Source: Coxiellaceae bacterium (GTDB lineage: Bacteria; Pseudomonadota; Gammaproteobacteria; Coxiellales; Coxiellaceae). From it: 64,000 bases of DNA. Of the stretch, positions 7,301-14,922 are shown in pieces (the stretch's first letter is position 1; each line of letters begins with the position of its first letter). The stretch lies in contig JARGOB010000003.1 of NCBI GenBank assembly GCA_029212925.1, forward strand, positions 124,001-188,000, in the 5' to 3' direction. The translations under genes were made by a program, and so were the position numbers. The notes under the pieces are model-generated. The model ran no database searches. It was not told the origin of the DNA and worked only from the letters and a program-made list of their open reading frames with translations.

Positions 7301-9244
7301 TTCGAAGTGCATAAATTCATTTGATGTGAATTCACGCAAGCTATAGGTGATAGTATCGACATTGTTAACACGAATAGCTTGGTTCAATGCCAGATGTTTT
7401 ACACTATTTGGACTGTGTATTTTTAAAAAACGAATGTGGTTTAATTGACATTGTTGCCAGCAAAATAATATGTCGGAATTGTTTTTGATGAATGTTTCAC
7501 GGCTGTGTGATTTAGATTCGATAGCATTATTAGGGAACATAATCGCATCACCGGTGATGATCAATAATGACATGCTGAAAGATTCTAAATGCTTAAATGC
7601 ATTATATTGATTGACTGACGGTGTTACGACCTCGATTGTGCCTGATGCAGGTGCTGTGCCGCTATATGCCGCTAGAGCCGTATTGTATTCACGTTTGGTG
7701 TACACGCGTGGTAAGTCAAGTTTGTGGGCTAATGCTGCTATGTAGCTTAAAAATAATTTACGATTTTTCTCTTGCTCGTTAGCGCCGGTTACGAGTTCGT
7801 GATAGCGAGGGTTCCCTGCATTTATTAATACTTCTTTATATAGCTCGATATCAGCTTCGTCAACAGCCATGCGTTCACGTAAAAATTTTGCTAGGTTATC
7901 AGCCGAGGCGTAATTATATCTTAAAAAGGTCTCTAATTCTCTTGGGCCGGCTTCACCTTCACGACCCGTGCGTGAAAACAGCATCATAACCTGCATAATC
8001 TGTATTTCTAGCGGTGTGAGGCTAGCGCAAAATGTCTTAAGCGCTTTTGATGCTCCATGTTTTTTGAGGTAGTTAATCACTGGAGGCACTAAAGTACTTG
8101 CTCTTACATGATGAGCTGGGCCGTGTACGTGGCGTGGCACACCAAATAAAGGATCGGGCATTTCTTTGTAAGGCTGTTTCAACAGTTCAAAGGCATCGGT
8201 TAAAGCCAGTTGAATAAAATACTGATTGTCATATTCAGTGGCTACGCCATTAACAATGGCAGCGTTAAATACGGTTTTTTTACTTTCTTGATCTATTTGG
8301 TAAGATGTGATCTGGATACTAGGTTGTACAAATGTTATTTCTAACTCACCTTTGTGTACCGCGACGGGGGCTATAGTGGATTGTTGTTGCTTAGTATTGT
8401 TTATCACTATTGCGCTTGGGTAGCCGTGGAATGCTCCTGAAGGAATTTTTTCTGAAAAGCTGATGAAGCCGGGGCGCAATACGGTTTGTCCAGGGATCTT
8501 CATTCGTTCAAACATCGTTATTGGTAATTTGCCTTCGTATCGTGTTAATACCGATCGATCAGTGGCTGTGACCGCTTCAAAACGAATGTTTTTATTCACC
8601 CCACTGATGGCTAACATGCACTCAATAAATGTTTTTTCCAAGGAGCTTGTTGTGAAGCCGTAAGGTTGCGCACGTAAAAGCGCATTCATTTTTTGGTACT
8701 GTTTGCTAGAATATAACTTAATAGCCGCTTGCTCAGAGGCGTAGATAGGTAGCCCTGTTGCGGTAGGTTCGTCTAATGCGCGGCCAATATCAGATGATAA
8801 ACGGTCAGCAGGTTTAGCTATTGCTGCATCAGGTGCTGCGCCACGTTTTATTAAGCACTGTTTAATAATATCCAGTGAGTGTGCGTCATCTTGTAGCATA
8901 AAGTAGTTTAGATTGGCATGTTTTAATGCGAGTGATAAGTTGTATGTTTGACCGTTGGGGCAAAGAGCGGTGATATTGTCGCTGTTTATCTTGTTGAGCT
9001 GGAAGTTGAATGGAGACCCCGTGCTGTCATCTCGTGGTGCGTAGTGTTCGCCGTATTGTTCAACGCTGATGTGCTCTACGCCTAACAAGCATTGGAAGAT
9101 GTATTCGACGTCTTTTAATGCTTGGTTTTTAGTGGATGGTCCTTGAGCTAACGGTTCGCAGGTAAATAAGGGGGGCACTGATTCCGTTGAGGTTGAATCA
9201 TCGACTGTGTCCTCCTCGCCAGGGGTGTGCTTGCTTTCTCTCAT
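4289..9244 (-). CDS. Giant ankyrin protein with ART-like and SidE-PDE-like domains
   Basis: The 1651 residues fall into three parts. Residues about 165-335 resemble an ADP-ribosyltransferase: an opening helix with EQAAIKLY and NALLR, then FISFS at 260-264 in the place of the S-T-S motif, and GELEI at 299-303 as the E-x-E motif. The expected arginine is not clear; RFEA at 221-224 stands where YRG is usual. Residues about 365-520 resemble the phosphodiesterase domain of SidE-family effectors: H374 and H378 in HGPAH, E429 in SRTGRE and H507 in AHKLDLPRV. Their spacing is close to SdeA H277, H281, E340 and H407. The remaining 1100 residues are degenerate ankyrin repeats, clearest near 1040-1160 and 1480-1540. 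No signal peptide is present. A host-directed effector is likely; activity is unproven. Confidence 0.7.
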   Translation of the reverse strand: MRESKHTPGEEDTVDDSTSTESVPPLFTCEPLAQGPSTKNQALKDVEYIFQCLLGVEHISVEQYGEHYAPRDDSTGSPFNFQLNKINSDNITALCPNGQTYNLSLALKHANLNYFMLQDDAHSLDIIKQCLIKRGAAPDAAIAKPADRLSSDIGRALDEPTATGLPIYASEQAAIKLYSSKQYQKMNALLRAQPYGFTTSSLEKTFIECMLAISGVNKNIRFEAVTATDRSVLTRYEGKLPITMFERMKIPGQTVLRPGFISFSEKIPSGAFHGYPSAIVINNTKQQQSTIAPVAVHKGELEITFVQPSIQITSYQIDQESKKTVFNAAIVNGVATEYDNQYFIQLALTDAFELLKQPYKEMPDPLFGVPRHVHGPAHHVRASTLVPPVINYLKKHGASKALKTFCASLTPLEIQIMQVMMLFSRTGREGEAGPRELETFLRYNYASADNLAKFLRERMAVDEADIELYKEVLINAGNPRYHELVTGANEQEKNRKLFLSYIAALAHKLDLPRVYTKREYNTALAAYSGTAPASGTIEVVTPSVNQYNAFKHLESFSMSLLIITGDAIMFPNNAIESKSHSRETFIKNNSDILFCWQQCQLNHIRFLKIHSPNSVKHLALNQAIRVNNVDTITYSLREFTSNEFMHFEELFNKTVISALTTSEHDYCGLLKAALQVIPTHRLALHREYDIAINHERADIAELLIDYLDRDQQIEKLVHTLTTRFYASVFDKLLTKIGDLSQVRLTKDSIIYLAVKSRRSLTDIQKLIANNAHVRKRDILCAFDCGPHKHTITTLLSHLPSNQLDINLVLRLLKEPNPTEFRTTLAAQLGTEADTISLLFTHYSKTILNNPAIVALCLTNLPSESALIIDELAKRRFDFVGTDPRQSRLLLNAAKDISIKHLLLNEMSISRVDNKTILDYLASLPLELQQTETQYILSRQAYAPEKNENLLYCALQTEQCWPLVIVMTNTDESIDYVPINTDLLLSAAHSKQPKAIIDHFAKHAPIELLNNPDIILKIITNMGIGHSIDWLDAFIANGYDINTLDHRGESVLSVGLATHGNVLEIQQLITRKAQVTAVALNYLAMACRYISTEVQQIILDNTPARHLSDTPRLTLQLLEWIDASQKLPLLHKAISVGFDVNSRNEDGATALCSATLNQAPSEYIKALLNNGAIATQDNYKQYIEACGNVDEVACLLLKQIPVDSINADDFIHILTATPTKDQLLVFNTLHTNNFNPTEHQHLTGAYRSIIKCSLKKYFSVDVIVAMISMGCTVKGCDLYLAIHLGYDDTLKTAIFDRLEKKELTNNIIIHIIKDTTDETITGTLDALLAKGVIFNTDNPTTESLAMLAISAQLPVATFQALLRKGINVTSKDLLFAYQKMSEKHCDIDTLQLLLNETPLEVIQTIIVEIIKFDNYTQQFAYWLHHDFIEPDETLRQILCNFPSIPTTSAKSHQKVIARQQQNILDALTLIFHKQPAYLSTGAVGADGKTVLMKAIIAGLKPVIDLLFQKGVDVNVCDSEGNSALTYAINHNDIETACKLLEVIDSALLTKPNNSDESPLILAMKNRHIGNLGARIAERCDVSYLSSEHIEKIRRTCLDPTETQLLLDRYYQHVDSSSVTRAAHYRLIYSKPKIRQQERDGDSLSAHSSLQAN

Positions 9245-9394
9245 GTTATCTTCTTACTTGTTGCCAAACAACCAGTATACTAGAAATACATTAACACTAT
9301 ATTAATTTAATTATTATAAATAATAGTTATTTATGTGTTGCGTTGTATGATTGATCGCTATGGTTGCGCTGCAGCCGCCAATGGTAGGTGGTAT

Positions 9395-10333
9395 TCATTT
9401 AATATTAAAAAGTTGGTTCGCTAGTTCATTTAAGTTTGTGATCTCATCCAGCGTAATCACCTGAGGAATTTTATAAAATACATCAAAAGTATTGTGTTGG
9501 GTTAATCCAACGGCTTGCCGATATAAAGCCAGCCCCAATGATTGATTGGCAAAGTTTTTGCTAACTGGCCAGTTGGATGCATCGAGTAAAGTCTTCAGTA
9601 ACTCTTTATCACCCGGGAATTCGAGGCACAGCTTACCCAGCTCATAATGACGATCAGCTACCGTAGCGTCACCCCAATCAATAATGCCACTGAGCTGCGC
9701 ATTGTTGACGAATACATGCATAGCTACAATATCGCTATTAACAAATACTGTATCAAATGGATCAAGCTGTATAATAAAGTCATCGATTTGTGCGATTAAA
9801 TGGTCAGGTAGTACGCTCTTTCTTGCTGCGGCTTTTAGGTCCAGCGAGGACCAGTTATGGTCGGTTTTCAGTTGATTACTTACGGGTAGGGCATGGACAA
9901 GTTTGAGTTGTTGACCAATGTTTTTAATAAGGTCTATTTGTTGCTTTCTTGTGAGCGGTGTGTTTAACCATGAATTGCCAGGTATGCGACGCGCAATGCT
10001 GTAGGCCCAGGGTGATTCAGTGTCTTCAAATAACTCGCCGCTGGCAATAATTTGCGGGGCTTTTATGTCGGGATTTGTAGCAAGGCAGCGATGAGCGGCC
10101 ATTTCGTTTTTAAATACTGCTTGCCAATTATTTCTATAGCCGAAGAACTTGATGACTAAGTCGCCTGTAATGAAAACCGGGTAAGTGCTATTAAAGCCAG
10201 CGGTTATAGGGGTACCATCAGCGGCTAAATTGTGGCGTTGTAAGACACTTGAAACATAGGGCTGCCAGAATGCTGTATCTGCGCAGCGGTTTTTGTATGC
10301 TTTATCTGATGTTATTATTGGGGCGTTCATCAT
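9395..10333 (-). CDS. Aminoglycoside phosphotransferase-like kinase-fold protein
   Basis: The 312-residue protein has the APH/choline-kinase fold. An N-terminal lobe contains the VIKFFG strand with the likely ATP lysine near residue 59. The C-terminal lobe contains a catalytic-loop segment NSDIVAMHVFV and the metal-binding IIDWGDA with the DFG-equivalent aspartate. The catalytic loop is unusual: the family HGD is NSD and the usual asparagine is histidine, though the aspartate is kept. It starts 5 bases after the phytochelatin synthase gene stops, so they form an operon. Substrate is unknown; small molecules, sugars or proteins are possible. Two ATG codons occur at the start (10333 and 10330). 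Confidence 0.75.
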   Translation of the reverse strand: MMNAPIITSDKAYKNRCADTAFWQPYVSSVLQRHNLAADGTPITAGFNSTYPVFITGDLVIKFFGYRNNWQAVFKNEMAAHRCLATNPDIKAPQIIASGELFEDTESPWAYSIARRIPGNSWLNTPLTRKQQIDLIKNIGQQLKLVHALPVSNQLKTDHNWSSLDLKAAARKSVLPDHLIAQIDDFIIQLDPFDTVFVNSDIVAMHVFVNNAQLSGIIDWGDATVADRHYELGKLCLEFPGDKELLKTLLDASNWPVSKNFANQSLGLALYRQAVGLTQHNTFDVFYKIPQVITLDEITNLNELANQLFNIK

Positions 10334-10338
10334 TTATA

Positions 10339-11058
10339 TTACTGCGCTTGGACAATTAAATAGCCACGGGATTTATGGCTGCTGCTATCAATGCCTTTGC
10401 TCAGTGCTTTATAGATATCGCTTGTGGTAACCCATACCGGTGGGTATTTATAGCGCGCCACATCTAACAGCAAAAAGCGGTCGGAGGCTTTATCATAAGC
10501 CGCCAGTGGTGAAAAGTGTCCGCATCCTTTTTCATGAATGTATTTTCTGCAGAAATTGATCAGTATAAATGAGTGATTGCTACTGACTGCGGTGATGGCA
10601 TCTTTTTTGAAGCGTGATAATGATACATGACTGCCGTAGACAGTTTTAACTTTGGCTTTGTTTGCTTGCAGCAGTCCGGCGACTTGAGCGAGTGTAGCGC
10701 CTTGATGGTAAATGTAGGCGGGTGATATTACGGCTATGGCTTTTTTATTGAATAAGTTTTGTTGAGTAAAAATCCTAAAAGGCGCGTGTTGTGGTGTTAA
10801 TGGACGGTCAACATTCAGTGCATTCAATGCCATAACTGCACTGGCTGGTCCGCAATAGGCTAAACCTTTTTCGGTGACGAAGTATGGCGACAGTGCAAAG
10901 AAGGCCTGTTTATGTTTCGCAGAGTTGAGCAGTTGTCGGCCTTCTACAGAATTGAATGCAATCAAGTTGCTGGGTACCGGCAGCATTGTGATTGCCTGTG
11001 AGATTAGCGGGGTGAATACAAGTAATAGTATGAGCATTATTTGGTGTGGTTTTTTCAA
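10339..11058 (-). CDS. Phytochelatin synthase-like cysteine peptidase, exported
   Basis: The protein matches the papain-like phytochelatin synthase family, which in bacteria usually cleaves glutathione or related gamma-Glu-Cys peptides. The triad is visible: C69 in YCGPAS, H181 in GHFSPL and D199 in LLLDVARYKYPPVW. An N-terminal signal peptide (MKKP then a hydrophobic run ending SQA at 20-22) predicts export. The length of 239 residues fits the short prokaryotic type lacking the C-terminal metal-sensing region of plants. The start is TTG. Downstream and 5 bases away is the kinase-fold gene. Known bacterial members occur in cyanobacteria and in Legionella. Confidence 0.85.
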   Translation of the reverse strand: MKKPHQIMLILLLVFTPLISQAITMLPVPSNLIAFNSVEGRQLLNSAKHKQAFFALSPYFVTEKGLAYCGPASAVMALNALNVDRPLTPQHAPFRIFTQQNLFNKKAIAVISPAYIYHQGATLAQVAGLLQANKAKVKTVYGSHVSLSRFKKDAITAVSSNHSFILINFCRKYIHEKGCGHFSPLAAYDKASDRFLLLDVARYKYPPVWVTTSDIYKALSKGIDSSSHKSRGYLIVQAQ

Positions 11059-11221
11059 GGCTCTCGCATCCTCTATGTTTTATATCATGAAAAAAGGCGG
11101 TGGTTATATAGTAGGTTTGTTGTATTATATGTCTTTTATTTTAGACGAATCATCACTACTGTATCCGAAAATGACAGCAGTGTAAATGTGGCTTAATGAA
11201 CAACTGATACGGTGAACACGC

Positions 11222-12634
11222 ATGACAAGCATAAAAAAAATACATTGGTTCCGTCGCGATTTGCGGTTGAGTGATAACCCGAGTTTATTGGCAGCGGTGA
11301 GTCAGGGGGAGCTATTACCCATATTTATTTATGATGACGTCAACTGTAAAGATCAACCATTAGGTGCTGCGAGTCGCTGTTGGTTGCACCATGCTTTGTC
11401 GGAATTAAATGAACGCCTTGACGATAAATTACTGGTGTTAGTTGGCGACCCGCGGTCGATTATTATTGATTTAGTTAAGCAATATAACATTGAAGAAGTG
11501 CATTGGAATCGTTGTTACGAACCTTGGCAAATGCAACGTGATACAGCTATCAAAACTGCACTGCTAGATAGAGGTGTTAGTGCAATCAGTCATCAGGCGT
11601 CACTGTTGTGGGAACCTTGGGATATAAAAAATAAAAGTGGCAGTAATTATAAAGTATTTACTCCTTTTTTTCGCAAAGGTTGCTTGCAACAGCCGCCACC
11701 GCGTGAACCGAAATCAGCTCCGAAGAAAATCACGTATTTATCCCATCGCATAAAAGCGCAGTCGATTGAATCGTTGGGCTTGTTGTCGGCAATGCCGTGG
11801 GAGAATACGGTAATGTCACATTGGCGGGTGGGTGAACGTGCAGCGAAAAATCGGTTGAAAAAATTTATTAGTGATGGTTTGTCTGATTATGCTGAAGGAC
11901 GTAATTTTCCAGCACAAAACAGTATCTCACGTTTATCACCCTACTTGCATTGGGGGGGGATTTCACCACATCAAGTATGGTATGAGTTTAAAAAGTTGCC
12001 GCAAAATAAGCATAGTGATACTTTTTTGAGTGAAATAGCTTGGCGCGAATTTTCATACAGTCTTTTGTATTACAACAACAGTTTGCCTACAAAAAATTTG
12101 CAGGAAAAATTTAATCGTTTCCCATGGAAAAAAAGTAAGAAATTGTTATCGGCTTGGCAGCGTGGTATGACGGGCTATCCAATTGTCGATGCAGGCATGC
12201 GTGAGTTATGGCAAACCGGCTTTATGCATAACCGGATACGTATGGTGGTGGCTTCATTTTTAGTGAAAAACTTAATGATCCATTGGCGTGAAGGTGAGAA
12301 ATGGTTTTGGGATTGTTTATTCGATGCAGACATGGCCAGTAATAGTGCCAACTGGCAGTGGGTGGCCGGTTGCGGTGCCGATGCGGCACCGTTTTTTCGA
12401 ATCTTTAACCCGGTGACTCAAGGTAAAAAATTTGATCCGCAGGGTGATTATACGAAACAGTATGTGCCTGAGCTGTCGTCGCTTCCTGAAAAATATTTAT
12501 TTTCGCCGTGGGAGGCACCTGATGATGTTTTACTGCAGGCAGGTGTGAAGCTGGGGGACACTTACCCTAAACCGATTATCGATTTGCGTTTATCTAGGCA
12601 GCGTGCTTTAGAGGCTTATAAGCGACTGAAATAG
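11222..12634 (+). CDS. phrB: Deoxyribodipyrimidine photolyase
   Basis: This FAD enzyme repairs cyclobutane pyrimidine dimers using blue light. The N-terminal antenna-binding domain begins WFRRDLRLSDNPSL. The C-terminal FAD domain has the family motifs MRELWQTGFMHNRIRMVVASFLVK near residues 325-350, and DADMASNSANWQWVAGCGAD near 372-390. At 470 residues it has the normal class I length. The tryptophans of the electron-transfer chain appear present in the conserved segments. The stop abuts the stop of the convergent TauE-type gene. Confidence 0.93.
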   Translation: MTSIKKIHWFRRDLRLSDNPSLLAAVSQGELLPIFIYDDVNCKDQPLGAASRCWLHHALSELNERLDDKLLVLVGDPRSIIIDLVKQYNIEEVHWNRCYEPWQMQRDTAIKTALLDRGVSAISHQASLLWEPWDIKNKSGSNYKVFTPFFRKGCLQQPPPREPKSAPKKITYLSHRIKAQSIESLGLLSAMPWENTVMSHWRVGERAAKNRLKKFISDGLSDYAEGRNFPAQNSISRLSPYLHWGGISPHQVWYEFKKLPQNKHSDTFLSEIAWREFSYSLLYYNNSLPTKNLQEKFNRFPWKKSKKLLSAWQRGMTGYPIVDAGMRELWQTGFMHNRIRMVVASFLVKNLMIHWREGEKWFWDCLFDADMASNSANWQWVAGCGADAAPFFRIFNPVTQGKKFDPQGDYTKQYVPELSSLPEKYLFSPWEAPDDVLLQAGVKLGDTYPKPIIDLRLSRQRALEAYKRLK

Positions 12635-13456
12635 TTAGGTGTAATGTATGGCGATAGTCACGGACATATAGATAGCTAATATGGAAAGCACCGAAATATA
12701 CAATGTTTTAGTCACTTTTTCGGGGCTGTGTGTGACCCAGCGTGCTCCCAGGCGCGCGAATATAACAGCAAATGGTGCAACGCAAATAAAGGCTAACCAG
12801 TTGACGTAACCAATAGAGTATTGGGGTAAGGGCTGCTTTAGGTGCAAGCCGGAAAGTATCATTAATACGGTACCCGTAATGCCAATAACAATGGCTCCTG
12901 AAGATGAGATTGCCACTGCACGCTTGTAAGGGTGGTGCAAAATCTTATAAAAAGGTACGGTTAAGGTGCCACCACCAATGCCGAGCATGACGCTGATGGT
13001 GCCGACAAAAAAAGCGTAGCCTAGCATTACCCATCGGCTGACTTTTCGCACGGTGCCGTGCAGGTCGTCATTTTGCAAAAATAATAAAGCAATGCAGCCA
13101 TACATGAAAAGATTAAAAATAAGTTTCAGCACTAAGTCAGACAGCAAATGAATAATCACGGAACCGAGTAGGGCGCCAAGAAACACCACGATGCACCAAC
13201 GGTAAACGTCGTGCAGTGTAATATTGCCAGATTTGACGTGTTTGTGGACCGCTGATAATGAGCCTGGGATTAATAAAGCCAATGAGGTACCAATCGCGGT
13301 ATGCATTTCAGTGGGGATGCCTGGGTCGAATAATTCGAATACAGTGATAAAGACAGGGACATACAGCACGCCGCCACCGAGCCCAAAAAAACCACTGAGT
13401 ACACCACCTGCGCAGCCTGTTGCGATCAAGACTACGATATAGATAAAGATGTGCAT
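12635..13456 (-). CDS. TauE/SafE family membrane permease (copy 2)
   Basis: The 273-residue membrane protein has about eight hydrophobic segments and the two signature repeats of the TauE/SafE family: GFFGLGGGVLYVPV near residues 22-35 and MLGIGGGTLTVPFYK near 157-171. Members export or import sulfite, sulfoacetate or other organosulfur anions. It lies 16 bases after a close paralog on the same strand, so the pair arose by tandem duplication and is likely co-transcribed. Substrate cannot be read from sequence. Confidence 0.88.
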   Translation of the reverse strand: MHIFIYIVVLIATGCAGGVLSGFFGLGGGVLYVPVFITVFELFDPGIPTEMHTAIGTSLALLIPGSLSAVHKHVKSGNITLHDVYRWCIVVFLGALLGSVIIHLLSDLVLKLIFNLFMYGCIALLFLQNDDLHGTVRKVSRWVMLGYAFFVGTISVMLGIGGGTLTVPFYKILHHPYKRAVAISSSGAIVIGITGTVLMILSGLHLKQPLPQYSIGYVNWLAFICVAPFAVIFARLGARWVTHSPEKVTKTLYISVLSILAIYMSVTIAIHYT

Positions 13457-13472
13457 TTGGACCCTTTTTGCG

Positions 13473-14294
13473 CTAGGCGTATGTTAAACAAATTCTAACA
13501 GTCATATACACCGCGGATGCTAATAACACAAGTAGATAAATGGCTTTAGTGACTTTTTCTGGGCAATTGGTCACCCATTTGGCGCCTAAGTGCGCAAATA
13601 CGATAGCCAGTGGCGATACGCAAATAAATGCTAGCCAGTTGACATAACCAAATGAGTATCTTGGTAGCGCTTGTGAGATCTGGGTTCCGGAGACAATCAT
13701 TAGTATTGCTCCCGTGATACCAATAACAATAGCTCCAGAGGATGATACGGCCACGGCATGTCTGTATGGATGACGCAGAATTTTATAAAACGGTACGGTC
13801 AACGTGCCACCACCGATACCCAGCATGACGCAGATGGTACCAACAATAAAGGCGTAGCTATACATGATCCAGTTGCTCACTACACGAATAGCACCGTGCA
13901 CCTCTTCCTTTTTAAAGAATAATAAAGCAATACAAAAATAGACGAAGACATTAAAGATAATCTTAAGTACAAATTCAGACAAGAAGTGAACAATAATCGA
14001 CCCCAGTATGGCGCCAAAGAATACAAACAAGCACCAGCGCCAGACTTCAGGTAGTGTTATATTGCCTGACTTGTAGTGTTTGTGTACTGATGATATGGCG
14101 CCAGGTATTAATAGCGCCAATGATGTGCCGACAGCTGTGTGCATTTCTGTAGGGATGCCTGGGTCATAGATTTCAAATACGGTGATAAGCACGGGTACGT
14201 AAAGCACGCCACCGCCTAGACCCAAAAAGCCGCTTAAGATGCCGCCGAAGCTGCCAGTGATAATAAGGACGATGATATAGATAAATAGGTGCAT
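13473..14294 (-). CDS. TauE/SafE family membrane permease (copy 1)
   Basis: This paralog of the next gene downstream shares the same signature glycine motifs (GFLGLGGGVLYVPV and MLGIGGGTLTVPFYK) and the same topology. The start at 14294 is preferred over the upstream ATG at 14309 because AAAGGAAT precedes it at good spacing and the length then equals that of its paralog. Both copies keep every signature residue, so neither looks decayed. Confidence 0.87.
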   Translation of the reverse strand: MHLFIYIIVLIITGSFGGILSGFLGLGGGVLYVPVLITVFEIYDPGIPTEMHTAVGTSLALLIPGAISSVHKHYKSGNITLPEVWRWCLFVFFGAILGSIIVHFLSEFVLKIIFNVFVYFCIALLFFKKEEVHGAIRVVSNWIMYSYAFIVGTICVMLGIGGGTLTVPFYKILRHPYRHAVAVSSSGAIVIGITGAILMIVSGTQISQALPRYSFGYVNWLAFICVSPLAIVFAHLGAKWVTNCPEKVTKAIYLLVLLASAVYMTVRICLTYA

Positions 14295-14512
14295 AACGAT
14301 TCCTTTCATTGATGCGACATTCGTATCTTATTGTATAGTTATATGATTGTATAGTTATATGAAATTAATTACGAGCGCAGTAAAATTCCATATCCAAACA
14401 CTTTTAATCTGCTTTGGCATTGCCGGTGGTTGACCGTAAAATGATCATATGATAACCTTCAACTAACTAGTAATACAATAAGTTATAGTCATTTATCAAA
14501 AGGTAAGCAGAG

Positions 14513-14845
14513 ATGTCAGATATGCGAGAGCGGTTAGGTAGTGTTGTATGTGCAATTACAATGGTAGCAAGTTTTACGGCTTATTCGTTGAGCAAGATCA
14601 TGTTCGAGGAAGGTAAGTATCAAGCGGCTGGTTTTATTTTTGCAGGAACAGCGGTGTGCGATGCTTTGTTTATTGCTGGTTGCTGTTATCACTGTGGGGT
14701 CTGCGCTCAAGCGAATAAACCATCTACTGATACAGTGGCAAGTGTGCATGGGCACCCAGACATGGAGTCAGGTTTGCCGCCTGTTGATACTACGGCTCTT
14801 CATCAGCAACCAACACAATCATATGGTTCGTTAGGACCGAGTTAA
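14513..14845 (+). CDS. Small two-helix membrane protein, unknown
   Basis: The 110-residue product has two hydrophobic segments (about residues 8-28 and 38-62), the second ending in a cysteine cluster CCYHCGVC. A soluble, polar tail follows. The start ATG at 14513 follows AAGGTAAGCAGAG. No family is recognised. The layout resembles the small membrane protein at 35092-35496. It stands alone between the TauE pair and the monooxygenase. Confidence 0.55.
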   Translation: MSDMRERLGSVVCAITMVASFTAYSLSKIMFEEGKYQAAGFIFAGTAVCDALFIAGCCYHCGVCAQANKPSTDTVASVHGHPDMESGLPPVDTTALHQQPTQSYGSLGPS

Positions 14846-14922
14846 TTCCTTAGATTGCTTTTATTGCAGCCACTGATCAAGACTGATATCGTATATCCAA
14901 ACGGATCGAATAGGGTGTTGTT

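Noticed and set aside
9245..9394. Possible PmrA-type box (TTAATTTAAT-like) upstream of the giant ankyrin gene
   Set aside because: The region is so AT-rich that partial matches are expected by chance, and no good tandem TTAA spacing is seen.
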